Positions 43,282-52,859 of a stretch of DNA of 64,000 bases are shown piece after piece. Under the pieces are notes generated by a model. It did not search any database, was not told the origin of the DNA, and worked only from the letters and a program-made list of their open reading frames with translations. Every line of letters begins with the position of its first letter. Position 1 is the first letter of the stretch. The position numbers were made by a program, and so were the translations under genes. The stretch comes from Tissierellales bacterium (lineage in GTDB: Bacteria; Bacillota; Clostridia; Tissierellales; VENL01), in contig JANQLB010000090.1 of the NCBI GenBank assembly GCA_028280805.1, forward strand, positions 54,485 through 118,484, written 5' to 3'.

Positions 43282-45276
43282 TTGAAAATTCTTATTGCTG
43301 AAAATTCAGGATTTTGCTTTGGAGTATCCAGAGCTGTTGATACAACTGTTGCTGAAATTTCAAAAACTAAAAATAACTTGTTTTCATTAGGTCCATTAAT
43401 ACATAATGAGCAAGAAACCAAACGGTTAGAGAACTTGGGTTTAAAAGTAATAGATAATATCGAAAATGCAAAAAATTCAAAAGTAATTATACGCTCTCAT
43501 GGAGTACCTTTAGAGATATATGCATTAGCAGAGAAAAACAATATTGAAATTATTGATTCAACCTGCCCATTTGTTAGAAAAATTCAAATAAAAGTAAAAG
43601 AATTCTATCAAAAGGAATACCAGATTGTCATAATTGGAAACCCAAAACATCCTGAAGTCATAGGTATTAATGGATGGTGTGAAAACTCTGCGATTATTAT
43701 AAACTCTCAAACTGATATTGAAAACATGTCAAAATATGATAAAATATGTATTGTAGCACAAACAACGTTAACTCAAGAAAGCTTTGAAAAATTTTCAAAA
43801 TTAATTTCTAAGAAATCACAAGAAGTTGAGATTTTCAATACTATATGCAGTGCTACTAAAGAACGGCAGCTGGCTTGTGAAAAAATTGCAAAGCAATCCG
43901 ATGCAGTGATAATAATTGGAGGGTATCATAGCTCAAATACTCAGAAACTTGTTGATATAAGCAAAAAATTCTGTAAAAATATCTATCATATAGAAACACC
44001 TGATGAATTACCTATTAAAGAAATAGTTCAATATAAAACAATTGGAATTACAGCCGGGGCTTCGACACCCGAATGGATAATTAAGGAGGTAATAAAAAAA
44101 ATGAATGACAACAAAATGAGTGAAATGATGGAAGCCATTGAAAATTCTATGGTAACCTTAAAAAGAGGAGAAATTGTTGAAGGAAAAGTTATTTTAGTGA
44201 GTGATGATGAAATTATGGTGAATATTGGGTATAAGTCAGACGGTATTATAAAAAGAGAAGAATTGTCCACTGATCCTAATGTTCAGCCAAAAGAAATTGT
44301 TTCTGAAGGAGATAAAATAAGCGTTTATGTTATTAAGCTTGATGATGGAGAAGGTAACGTTTTACTTTCAAAGAAAAGAGTTGACGACATTAAATATTGG
44401 GAAGAGCTAGAAGAGTTTTTAAATACTGAAAAAATTATAACTGTAAAAGTTACTGAAATAGTTAATGGAGGATTAATAGCATTAGCTAATAATATCAGAA
44501 GCTTTATTCCGGCTTCACATGTTTCTATAAAATATGTAGAAAATTTAGAGCTATATAAAGGAAAAGAATTAGATGTAAGAATTATTGAGTTTAATAAACA
44601 AAAGAAAAGAGTTATTCTTTCAAGAAAAATAGTTGAACAGAAAGAAATAGAAGAAAAGATAGAAAAAGTATGGCAGACAATAGAAAAGGGAAAAGAAATT
44701 CAAGGAACTGTTAAAAGGTTAACTGATTTTGGTGTGTTTGTAGACATTGGAGGAATGGATGGTCTTATTCATATTTCTGATTTATCATGGGGTAGAATTA
44801 AACACCCATCTGAAATTGTAAAGGAAGAAGAAACAGTTAATGTTGTTGTGTTAGATTTTGATAGAACTAAAGGTAAAATATCGTTAGGATTAAAGCAGAC
44901 TACCAGCCATCCTTGGCACAATGCTGGTGAGAAATATAAAGCGGGAGATGTTTTAGAAGGTAAAGTAGTTAATATGGTAGACTTTGGTGTGTTTGTAGAA
45001 TTAGAACCTGGTTTAGATGGCCTCGTTCACATTTCTCAAATCTGTAATGAACATATTAATAAACCTTCTGATAAACTAAAGAAGGGACAAATAGTTAATG
45101 TGAAAATTTTAGAAATAAGTGAAGAAAATAAAAAGCTTAGCCTAAGTATTAAAGAAGCAGAAAATACGGAAAATAAAGATGAAAGTTATAAAATTGAAGA
45201 AGAAGAGCAAGTTACAATTGAAGATATTTTAAATACTAAGGTAAAAGCTGATAATACAAACACAGAAAATCAATAA
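43282..45276 (+). CDS. ispH: IspH-ribosomal protein S1 fusion
   Basis: 664 residues from TTG at 43282 after GGGAGG. Residues 1-280 are IspH (LytB), the [4Fe-4S] enzyme making IPP and DMAPP from HMBPP: GFCFGVSRAV, IRSHGVP, STCPFVRKIQ and GASTPEWIIKEV are present. Residues 300-640 hold four S1 RNA-binding repeats (for instance VKRLTDFGVFVDIGGMDGLI and VNMVDFGVFVELEPGLDGLV), then an acidic tail. The fusion is widespread in clostridia and usually serves as both isoprenoid enzyme and S1. Confidence 0.95.
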   Translation: MKILIAENSGFCFGVSRAVDTTVAEISKTKNNLFSLGPLIHNEQETKRLENLGLKVIDNIENAKNSKVIIRSHGVPLEIYALAEKNNIEIIDSTCPFVRKIQIKVKEFYQKEYQIVIIGNPKHPEVIGINGWCENSAIIINSQTDIENMSKYDKICIVAQTTLTQESFEKFSKLISKKSQEVEIFNTICSATKERQLACEKIAKQSDAVIIIGGYHSSNTQKLVDISKKFCKNIYHIETPDELPIKEIVQYKTIGITAGASTPEWIIKEVIKKMNDNKMSEMMEAIENSMVTLKRGEIVEGKVILVSDDEIMVNIGYKSDGIIKREELSTDPNVQPKEIVSEGDKISVYVIKLDDGEGNVLLSKKRVDDIKYWEELEEFLNTEKIITVKVTEIVNGGLIALANNIRSFIPASHVSIKYVENLELYKGKELDVRIIEFNKQKKRVILSRKIVEQKEIEEKIEKVWQTIEKGKEIQGTVKRLTDFGVFVDIGGMDGLIHISDLSWGRIKHPSEIVKEEETVNVVVLDFDRTKGKISLGLKQTTSHPWHNAGEKYKAGDVLEGKVVNMVDFGVFVELEPGLDGLVHISQICNEHINKPSDKLKKGQIVNVKILEISEENKKLSLSIKEAENTENKDESYKIEEEEQVTIEDILNTKVKADNTNTENQ

Positions 45277-45297
45277 AAAGGGTTAAACCCTTTTTTT
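45271..45297 (+). terminator. Rho-independent terminator
   Basis: AAAAAGGGTT pairs with AACCCTTTTT, followed by TTATT; overlaps the ispH-rpsA stop codon. Confidence 0.85.
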
Positions 45298-45337
45298 ATT
45301 GAATAATTTTATTATTTTTACACACAATAAATATGAC

Positions 45338-45433
45338 CTCACAAAGTACATCAAGACCCCCTTTACATTCTCTATGTGGCATATTGCCACATGTTTTTTT
45401 TGTAATCCAATGTGAGTATACTAATTGTAAAGG
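45338..45433 (+). promoter_or_regulatory. Structured leader of cheR with terminator and buried ribosome site
   Basis: A GC-bearing hairpin ATGTGGC/GCCACAT (45374-45392) with eight T behind it forms a full terminator before cheR. On either side, CTCACA (45338-45343) can pair with TGTGAG (45411-45416), and CCTTTACA (45360-45367) with TGTAAAGG (45426-45433), the latter covering the cheR Shine-Dalgarno. The arrangement suggests an attenuator or riboswitch-like control; no known riboswitch consensus was recognised. Confidence 0.4.
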
Positions 45434-45442
45434 AGCTGTAAT

Positions 45443-46216
45443 ATGGATAAATATGAAATTTTTAAGCAGAAAGTGTACAAGCTTATAAGAATAGATTTAT
45501 CTTGTTATAAAGAAAAACAGATGAAACGTAGGATTAATTCTCTAATAAGTAGAAATAATTTTAAAGATTATGATGATTATTATGAAGGATTAGAAAATGA
45601 TGAAAAGCTATTAAATGATTTCATTAATTACCTTACTATTAATGTTACAGAATTTTATAGGAATCCAAGTCAGTGGGACGTTTTAGGCAATCATATACTG
45701 CCGGAATTATTAAGTAATAATCTTAATCTTAAAATTTGGAGTAGTGCCTGTTCAACAGGAGAAGAAGCTTATTCTATGGTAATGCTTTTAACAAAATTTC
45801 TTCCATTAGACAAAATAAATGTACTGGCTACTGATATTGATGAGAATGTAATGGATAAAGCTAAAGCAGGTATATATGGTGAAAAGACTCTTCAAAATCT
45901 ACCTAAAGATTTTATAGATAAATATTTTGAGAAGATTAAAAATTCATATAAAATAAGTCCGTTAATTAAAAATAGAGTTAAATTTCAAAAGCTTGATTTA
46001 CTGTCAGATAATTATCCTGCAAATAATGATTTAATTATTTGTAGAAATGTAATGATATATTTTACTGAGGAAGCAAAGAATACTATATATAAGAAATTTT
46101 ATGATTCTTTAAATAGTCAAGGTATATTATTTGTTGGGAGTACAGAACAGATAATCCTACCGGATAGATTCAAGTTTAAGACAGCAAAGACTTTTTTTTA
46201 TAAAAAATGCGTTTAA
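45443..46216 (+). CDS. cheR: Chemotaxis protein methyltransferase CheR
   Basis: 257 residues: N-terminal helical CheR domain (YKEKQMKRRINSLISRNNF) and SAM-dependent catalytic domain (VTEFYRNPSQWD, IWSSACSTGEEAYSMVMLL, NDLIICRNVMIYF). It methylates glutamates of chemoreceptors. It stands alone, without other che genes in the window, and follows an unusual leader. Confidence 0.92.
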   Translation: MDKYEIFKQKVYKLIRIDLSCYKEKQMKRRINSLISRNNFKDYDDYYEGLENDEKLLNDFINYLTINVTEFYRNPSQWDVLGNHILPELLSNNLNLKIWSSACSTGEEAYSMVMLLTKFLPLDKINVLATDIDENVMDKAKAGIYGEKTLQNLPKDFIDKYFEKIKNSYKISPLIKNRVKFQKLDLLSDNYPANNDLIICRNVMIYFTEEAKNTIYKKFYDSLNSQGILFVGSTEQIILPDRFKFKTAKTFFYKKCV

Positions 46217-46290
46217 ATGATAATTTTAATTAGAGAATCGAAGAAGTTTGTGTTATAATATTTTTAATTGATGTGAAAGGAGGAATTACT

Positions 46291-47343
46291 TTGGATTCTA
46301 AAAAGTTTTTAAAGGAGCTGTGTGAAGGTGTAGGTATTTCAGGATACGAACACACAGTTGTAAATTCAATTATAAATGAATTTAAACCCTTAACAGATGA
46401 AATACAAATAGATAAACTAGGCAATTTAATTGCTGTTAGTAGAGGAAACAAAGATACTAATATTAAGATAATGATTGCAGCTCACATGGATGAAATAGGT
46501 TTAATGGTAAAGGATATTGATAAAAACGGCTTTATCAAATTTACTAATGTAGGCGGTATTGATTCTAGAACTTTATTAGCTCAAGAGGTATTAGTTCATG
46601 GAAAAGAGTGTCTTTTTGGGGTTATTGGTGCTAAGCCTCCGCATTTGTCAAATCCAAGTGAAAGAAATGATGCAATTAAAATGAAAGATTTAAGCATTGA
46701 TGTAGGTCTTAAGAAAGAAGCTGTTGAAAAACTCGTTGAAGTAGGCGATTTAATATCTATTAAGAGGTCTTTTACTGATTTACAAGGTAATTGGGTTAGT
46801 GGAAAGGCTTTAGATGATAGAGCCGGGATTGTTGCTATGTTTGAATGTGTTAAAGAGCTTTCAAAACTTAAACACGAAGCAGATGTTTACTATGTATCTA
46901 CAGTTCAGGAGGAAGTTGGATTAAGAGGTGCAGTAACAAGTACATATAAAATAAATCCGGATATAGGTATCGCTATAGATGTTGGATTTGGTGCTACACC
47001 AGAGCTGCCAAAGGAAGATGTTATAGATATTGGTAAAGGACCCGCAATAACTCTGGGAGGTAATATTCATCCTACACTTAGAAAACATTTGGTTGAAATA
47101 GCTAAAGAATATAATATAAAGTTCCAAACTGAAATTGAAGCTGGACCAACTGGTACTGATGCAAGAGCAATGCAGATTACCAGAGCAGGTGTACCAACTC
47201 TGCTTCTATCATTACCTTTAAGATATATGCACACTTCAGTAGAAACAATTGATATGGATGACATTAAAGCATGCGGTCAATTACTTGCAAGGTTTATATC
47301 TAGCATAACAAGTGAGAATTTGGAGGGATTATTATGCTACTAA
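46291..47343 (+). CDS. M42 family aminopeptidase, copy 1
   Basis: 350 residues from TTG after AAAGGAGG. Metal ligands and catalytic residues of the M42 (YsdC/FrvX/glutamyl aminopeptidase) family are visible: AAHMDEIGLMV (His, Asp), ALDDRAG (bridging Asp), VQEEVGLRGA (catalytic Glu pair) and TGTDARAM near the C-terminus. These cobalt/zinc enzymes form dodecameric shells that degrade peptides. First of three tandem copies; it overlaps the next by 10 nt. Confidence 0.92.
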   Translation: MDSKKFLKELCEGVGISGYEHTVVNSIINEFKPLTDEIQIDKLGNLIAVSRGNKDTNIKIMIAAHMDEIGLMVKDIDKNGFIKFTNVGGIDSRTLLAQEVLVHGKECLFGVIGAKPPHLSNPSERNDAIKMKDLSIDVGLKKEAVEKLVEVGDLISIKRSFTDLQGNWVSGKALDDRAGIVAMFECVKELSKLKHEADVYYVSTVQEEVGLRGAVTSTYKINPDIGIAIDVGFGATPELPKEDVIDIGKGPAITLGGNIHPTLRKHLVEIAKEYNIKFQTEIEAGPTGTDARAMQITRAGVPTLLLSLPLRYMHTSVETIDMDDIKACGQLLARFISSITSENLEGLLCY

Positions 47344-48356
47344 AAAAGCTTACTGAGGCAAATGGTGTTTCTGGTAATGAAAAAGAAGTAAGAGATTTAA
47401 TCATAGAAGAAATTAAAGATTATGTTGACGATATAAAAGTTGATAGGATTGGAAACATCATTGCATATAAAAAAGGAAGCATTGAAACACCTAAGATAAT
47501 GATAGCTGCACATATGGATGAAGTAGGTTTAATTGTAACTAAAATTGATAAAAGCGGTTTAATTAGTTTTAAGCCTGTAGGTGGTTTAGATAAGAGAATT
47601 TTGGTTTCAAAAGTAGTTAAAATTGGCAAAGACAGAATTTCTGGAGTAATAGGTGCAAAACCAATTCACTTACAAAAAAGTAATGAACGTTCCAAAGCTT
47701 TAGATTATAATAATCTTTATATTGATATAGGGGCTAAGTCAAATGAGCAAGCTGAAAAAATTGTTCAAGTTGGAGATTATATTGCATTTGACAGCGAGTA
47801 TATTGAGTTTGGTGATAACTTTGTAAAAGCAAAGGCACTAGATGATAGAGTTGGATGTAATATTCTAATAGACTTATTAAAATCTGATACAAAAGCTTCT
47901 ATTTACGCAGCCTTTACTGTAATGGAAGAAATAGGGCTGGTTGGTGCAGCTCCGGCATCATATCAAATTGATCCTGATATAGGTATAGTTTTAGAAGGAA
48001 CTACGTGTGCAGATGCAACAGATGTCGAATCTCACCTGCAATCAACTAATGTTGGAAAAGGACCCGCTATTTCACTTATGGATAGAACAACAATCTTTGA
48101 CAGAAAATTCAGAGATATGATTGTAGAAACAGCAAAAGAAAATAATATTCCTTATCAGTTTAGAAGAAGCTCTGCAGGTGGAAATGATTCCGGAAGAATT
48201 CATACAGCTAAAGAAGGTGCAGTAACAACAACATTATCTGTTCCTTGCAGATACATCCATTCTCCAATTAATGTAATGAGTAAGGATGATTATGAAAATA
48301 CCGGCAGATTATTAAAGCAGGTAATAAAAAAGATAGAAGAAGGAGGGCTAAAATAG
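47334..48356 (+). CDS. M42 family aminopeptidase, copy 2
   Basis: 340 residues with AAHMDEVGLIV, ALDDRVGCN, VMEEIGLVGA and the variant C-terminal loop AGGNDSGRIHTA. The change from VQEE to VMEE and the different loop suggest another substrate preference from copies 1 and 3, as in the paired TET peptidases. It is translationally coupled on both sides. Confidence 0.92.
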   Translation: MLLKKLTEANGVSGNEKEVRDLIIEEIKDYVDDIKVDRIGNIIAYKKGSIETPKIMIAAHMDEVGLIVTKIDKSGLISFKPVGGLDKRILVSKVVKIGKDRISGVIGAKPIHLQKSNERSKALDYNNLYIDIGAKSNEQAEKIVQVGDYIAFDSEYIEFGDNFVKAKALDDRVGCNILIDLLKSDTKASIYAAFTVMEEIGLVGAAPASYQIDPDIGIVLEGTTCADATDVESHLQSTNVGKGPAISLMDRTTIFDRKFRDMIVETAKENNIPYQFRRSSAGGNDSGRIHTAKEGAVTTTLSVPCRYIHSPINVMSKDDYENTGRLLKQVIKKIEEGGLK

Positions 48357-49355
48357 ATGGAATTTAATGGGCAATTATTAAAAAAATTAGTTGATACGTA
48401 CTCTCCATCTGGTATGGAAGAGAGAATAAAAGATGTAATTGCTGAAGAAATAAAGGATTATGTAGATGAAATGAAGGTTGATACACTTGGAAACCTTATT
48501 GCACGAAAAAAAGGTAATGGTAAAAAAATTATGATTGCTGGTCATATGGATCAAATAGGATTAATGATTACTGATATTGATGAAAAGGGATTTTTAAGAT
48601 TCACTAACGTAGGAGGAATCTCTCCTTTTATTTCCTTAAATCAAAGAGTTATATTTGAAAATGGAACTATTGGTGTAATTCATTGTGAACACTTAGAAGA
48701 TATCGGTAAAATGAAGCTTGATAAAATGTTTATTGATATAGGAGTTTCTAGTAAAGAAGAAGCTGAAAAGCAAGTTATGATTGGAGATGTCTGCGTATAT
48801 CATAATTCGTATTATGAAAATGAAAATAGAGTAATGACTGGAGCATTAGACGACAGAATAGGATGCTATGTAATGATAGAAGCTCTAAAACAACTATCAA
48901 GAACTGAAAATGATATTTATATGGTTTTCACTGTGCAAGAAGAAGTTGGGTTAAGAGGTGCTAAAACTTCAGCATTTGGAATTAATCCTGATATTGGTAT
49001 TTCACTTGATGTTACTGCAACAGGTGACACTCCTAAAGCTAGACCAATGGCTGTTTCTTTAGACAAAGGAGCTGCTATAAAAGTTAAGGATAATTCTTTA
49101 ATAACTCATCCAAAGATAAGAAAAATCATGATAGAAACTGCAAAGGAAAATAACATAGATTATCAGTTTGAAGTTCTAGAGTATGGTGGTACTGATTCTG
49201 GAGCAATTCATATTACAAGAGAAGGTGTACCTTCAGGAGTTATTTCAATACCAACCAGATATATTCATACGTCTAGTGAATTAGCGTCTAAAAAAGACAT
49301 TAATTCTTGTATTAGCCTTTTAACAAAAATGTTAGAAAAAAACATAGAACTTTAA
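48357..49355 (+). CDS. M42 family aminopeptidase, copy 3
   Basis: 332 residues; AGHMDQIGLMI has Gln where the other copies have Glu after the metal-binding Asp, then ALDDRIGC, VQEEVGLRGA and YGGTDSGAIHI. It starts directly after the stop of copy 2 behind GAAGGAGG. Three co-expressed M42 proteins may assemble as mixed or separate complexes for peptide breakdown, fitting an amino acid-fermenting lifestyle. Confidence 0.92.
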   Translation: MEFNGQLLKKLVDTYSPSGMEERIKDVIAEEIKDYVDEMKVDTLGNLIARKKGNGKKIMIAGHMDQIGLMITDIDEKGFLRFTNVGGISPFISLNQRVIFENGTIGVIHCEHLEDIGKMKLDKMFIDIGVSSKEEAEKQVMIGDVCVYHNSYYENENRVMTGALDDRIGCYVMIEALKQLSRTENDIYMVFTVQEEVGLRGAKTSAFGINPDIGISLDVTATGDTPKARPMAVSLDKGAAIKVKDNSLITHPKIRKIMIETAKENNIDYQFEVLEYGGTDSGAIHITREGVPSGVISIPTRYIHTSSELASKKDINSCISLLTKMLEKNIEL

Positions 49356-49360
49356 GATAC

Positions 49361-49398
49361 TTAAGGTAGAGAAAATAACTTCTCTGCCTTAAATTTTT
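49361..49398 (+). terminator. Rho-independent terminator
   Basis: TTAAGGTAGAGAA pairs with TTCTCTGCCTTAA (13 bp, one G-U), then ATTTTTT. Confidence 0.88.
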
Positions 49399-49548
49399 TA
49401 TGACATATTACTACAATACTACAAAAGCTATGCTTTTAAATATGATATTTTTAAAATATTGCTATAAATAATACTAAACAAATTGAAGGAAATATAAAAT
49501 GTTTGAAGAATAAAGTTATTTAGTAATATTTTGCTGGAGGTGATTTAA

Positions 49549-50139
49549 ATGATAGATAATGAAAAAGAATATACTATATCCGAAGTTGCTGAACTCACTA
49601 ATTACCAAGCCCACGTTCTTAGATATTATGAAAAAGAATTTGAACTGAATATACCTAGAAATGAAGCTAACCATAGATATTATACATACAAAGAAATAGA
49701 ATCACTAAATTACATAAAATCATTACAGGAAAAAGGATTTACTAATAAGCAGATTAAACTAATACTAAATTCACCAGAAATCTTGGTAAATGAACAGCAA
49801 GAGACAGCTATAACATCAATGTCAACTACCAATATCAGCGACAATAACCTAAAAAAAATTAACTCATTTATTAAAAACTTAATTATTAATGAAATAAAAC
49901 CTGCTATTATAGAAAGTAATAATGAAAATTCAAAGGTGATAAATGATTTAAGAGACGAAATTGTAAAACTTAGAAAAGAAATTAACAGTCAAGAAAGAGA
50001 TATATTGATTACAGAAAATGCAAAATTGAGAATGAAAGTTAAGGAAAAGTCATATGAGGTTGCTCAAATAAGAGAAAAAGTCAAGAGATTAGAACATTCT
50101 AAAGGCGGTATATTTAGCAAAATATTTAAAAAGAAATAA
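49549..50139 (+). CDS. MerR-type regulator with coiled-coil tail
   Basis: 196 residues. N-terminal MerR winged helix (YTISEVAELTNYQAHVLRYYEKEF, YYTYKEIESLNYIKSLQEKG) followed by a linker and a long coiled coil (about 130-180, RDEIVKLRKEINSQERDILI) and a basic end. There is no Cys-rich effector site, so it may act as an architectural or dimer-regulated factor. Start ATG after GGAGGTGA. A strong terminator follows. Confidence 0.85.
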   Translation: MIDNEKEYTISEVAELTNYQAHVLRYYEKEFELNIPRNEANHRYYTYKEIESLNYIKSLQEKGFTNKQIKLILNSPEILVNEQQETAITSMSTTNISDNNLKKINSFIKNLIINEIKPAIIESNNENSKVINDLRDEIVKLRKEINSQERDILITENAKLRMKVKEKSYEVAQIREKVKRLEHSKGGIFSKIFKKK

Positions 50140-50175
50140 TACAAAAGTTTTTTGTATTAAATAGATAAGTTTGGT

Positions 50176-50210
50176 AAAATAATATTGTATGGTAACAATA
50201 TTATTTTTTT
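50176..50210 (+). terminator. Terminator abutting the mocR ribosome site
   Basis: AAAATAATATTG (50176-50187) pairs with CAATATTATTTT (50196-50207), then TTT directly joined to AGGAGG (50211-50216) of the next gene. It either ends the merR transcript or attenuates the MocR-type gene. Confidence 0.8.
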
Positions 50211-50222
50211 AGGAGGAATTTT

Positions 50223-51719
50223 ATGCAGATCTTTAATACTATCAAGCTAAATAAAAATTCTACTCAACATCTATATATACAACTGTATAATCAAATAAAA
50301 AACTTAATTACAAATGGAGATATTACACACCATACAAAACTTCCTCCTATAAGGAAGCTATCTAATTTATTAGCTGTAAATAATGTTACAGTAGTTAATG
50401 CATATAAACTTCTACAGCAAGAAGGATATGTTTATAAAAAGGTTGGAAGCGGAACTTTTGTTGAAGATTTAAACACTAAAGATTTGCAGAGTAAGCTCAT
50501 CAATGAAGATATTCGATCCTTTAGTGAAGAAATGAATGAGGCAGAAATAACTAAAGATTATTTAAATACACGAAGCATTAATTTTGCAAGTACAGCACCA
50601 ACTCCTGATTTATTCCCTGTAGATGACTTTAAAATAGTTCTAAATGAAGTTTTAGATAGAGATAAGGGAAATGCTTTTGTTTATCAAGAGAGCGAAGGAT
50701 ATTACCCTTTAAGAGAGTCTATTAAGACATATATACAAAACTATGGAATTAACACAGATATAGAGAATATTCAAATTGTGTCTGGAGCTCAGCAGGGTAT
50801 TGATATTTTATCTAAATCTTTGGTTGAATATGGAGATATTGTCTTTACTGAAAGTCCTACATACCCGGGAGCTATATCTGCATTTAAATCAAGAGCAGCA
50901 AGAATCATTGATATACCAATTGAAGAAGACGGAATTGACATTAAAACACTACAGAATAAATTAAGAAGTTTTAGACCTAAGTTTATATATCTAATGCCAA
51001 ATTTTCAAAATCCAACTGGTTATAGCTATAGTGAAGAAAAGAAGCAAAGATTACTAGAGCTTGCAGAAGAATATAATACATTTATTATTGAAGATGACTA
51101 TCTAAGTGATTTATCTTTTTCGGAAAATGTAAATTCAACTCTTAAATCTATTGATTCCTCAAATAGAGTTATTTACATTAAAAGTTTTTCTAAAATTTTT
51201 ATGCCGGGTTTAAGACTTGCTTTTATGATAATACCTAAATCTATTTATAATGAGGTATTATCAGCAAAACATACTTCCGATATTTCTACATCAGGTCTAA
51301 TACAGAGAGCATTTGATTTATACTTAAACAAGGGGAAATGGCAGAAACATATACATCATATGGAAGATATATATAAGAAACGTTTTGATATTTTAGTTGA
51401 AAGTATCAATAAATATATGCCTAATGAAATTAGCTGGTATATACCAAATGGAGGTCTTAACTTCTGGCTGTCGTTACCGGAGGGTTACTCTGCTAATGAA
51501 TTATATAAATTAAGCAGAAAAAAACAAGTAGTTTTTGTTCCGGGTTCTGTCTTTTTTACAGACCAGAGAGATAGTACACACTTTAGAGTTAGTATAGCAT
51601 CAGTATATTCAAAAGAAATACCCGAAGGTATTAAAAAACTTTCAACTCTAATAGAAGTATTTCTTAAAGAATATAAGAATAAACAGACTGCTATGGATAT
51701 GTATACACCTTACTTATAA
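50223..51719 (+). CDS. MocR/PdxR-type GntR-aminotransferase regulator
   Basis: 498 residues: N-terminal GntR winged helix (STQHLYIQLYNQIKNLITNG, LAVNNVTVVNAYKLLQQEGY) and a class I aminotransferase-like domain that binds PLP, with SFSKIFMPGLRLAF carrying the Schiff-base Lys and MPNFQNPTGYSYS. These regulators sense PLP or amino compounds such as GABA. No obvious target gene is adjacent. A hairpin ending exactly at its ribosome site may control it. Confidence 0.9.
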   Translation: MQIFNTIKLNKNSTQHLYIQLYNQIKNLITNGDITHHTKLPPIRKLSNLLAVNNVTVVNAYKLLQQEGYVYKKVGSGTFVEDLNTKDLQSKLINEDIRSFSEEMNEAEITKDYLNTRSINFASTAPTPDLFPVDDFKIVLNEVLDRDKGNAFVYQESEGYYPLRESIKTYIQNYGINTDIENIQIVSGAQQGIDILSKSLVEYGDIVFTESPTYPGAISAFKSRAARIIDIPIEEDGIDIKTLQNKLRSFRPKFIYLMPNFQNPTGYSYSEEKKQRLLELAEEYNTFIIEDDYLSDLSFSENVNSTLKSIDSSNRVIYIKSFSKIFMPGLRLAFMIIPKSIYNEVLSAKHTSDISTSGLIQRAFDLYLNKGKWQKHIHHMEDIYKKRFDILVESINKYMPNEISWYIPNGGLNFWLSLPEGYSANELYKLSRKKQVVFVPGSVFFTDQRDSTHFRVSIASVYSKEIPEGIKKLSTLIEVFLKEYKNKQTAMDMYTPYL

Positions 51720-51727
51720 TAAAACTA

Positions 51728-52753
51728 TTAAATTATTTTTTTAGATGCAATATATATCAAATGATCTCCTTTAGATAAAACAGTATCTTTAGATGGATTT
51801 AGATATGTATTTTCTTTGCTGTAAAAGCCAATTACAGTTGCATTGATAAGAAGGAATTCATTTATTATTTCTTGGTAAGTTTTGCCTTCGTATTTCGGTT
51901 CTATTTCCACTTGATATATTTCATTACCATAAGAGTTAGTTATTAATTCCTTAAACGCTTTATTAACTCCTTTATATAGGATACTTCTAACTAATATCTT
52001 ACTTTCTATTTGATTGCTCACAATTATTTCATTCACATTTGCTCTCTGAAAGTGAAGTACATTTTCATTATTAACAACCTCTGTTACTAAATATATGTCA
52101 GGATTTAAGCGATCAATTGCAAGACATATAAGTACAGACTTTGCATCTATCATTTCATTTGTTTCTTCTTTGTTTCCTAACACTATGGCTATTTCAGCCT
52201 CCTTTATATTTGATCTTTCTAAAACCTTATCATTCCATGCATCTCCCTTAATATACGAAATATTTTTACTATTATATGGATTACTGTCTATTTTATCTAT
52301 TAAAACAATTTTTATATCTTCATCTTCATTTAATAACTCTTCTATAATAGATTTTGACCTAAAATTCCACCCTATAATTATTATATGACCTTTAAATTTT
52401 ACATCCAAAAGACCCATTCCTTTCTTTAAATTTTTTTCAACAAGTATTGAAGCAACAGACGCAGTAATAAATCCAAAAATTCCTATCCCTATGAGCATAA
52501 CCATCATTGCAATGATTCTGCCTGAAGGTGTAACAGGATAAATATCTCCATATCCAACTGTTGTACTGGTAACAAAACCCCACCATAGTGCATCATCAAT
52601 ATCTTCTATGTTTGGATTATATTCATGTTCAAAAAAGAAAAACAGCACTGAGCATAAAATTATAAAAATTAAAGTAATAACTATTGATTTATATAACTTT
52701 CCAGCTATCATTGAAAGGTGTATTTTTTTTATAAAAAGCATTAAATTAACCAT
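51728..52753 (-). CDS. Potassium channel with RCK domain
   Basis: 341 residues; two transmembrane helices flank the selectivity filter TTVGYGDIYP, then a Rossmann-type TrkA-N/RCK domain (GHIIIIGWNFRSKSIIEELL) and a C-terminal RCK_C-like part (IYQVEIEPKYEGKTYQEI). It is a two-helix, MthK-like ligand-gated K+ channel. The minus-strand site AAGG places the start at the ATG at 52753. It converges on the MocR-type gene with 8 bp between them. Confidence 0.9.
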   Translation of the reverse strand: MVNLMLFIKKIHLSMIAGKLYKSIVITLIFIILCSVLFFFFEHEYNPNIEDIDDALWWGFVTSTTVGYGDIYPVTPSGRIIAMMVMLIGIGIFGFITASVASILVEKNLKKGMGLLDVKFKGHIIIIGWNFRSKSIIEELLNEDEDIKIVLIDKIDSNPYNSKNISYIKGDAWNDKVLERSNIKEAEIAIVLGNKEETNEMIDAKSVLICLAIDRLNPDIYLVTEVVNNENVLHFQRANVNEIIVSNQIESKILVRSILYKGVNKAFKELITNSYGNEIYQVEIEPKYEGKTYQEIINEFLLINATVIGFYSKENTYLNPSKDTVLSKGDHLIYIASKKII

Positions 52754-52859
52754 ATCTATCACCTTCTAATCCACAAATTGTAATCCTTTACAAAAATATT
52801 TCGCTATAAAAAAAGATACATATCAAAAACTAATTATGTAAAGGAAAGGAGAAAAAAAT

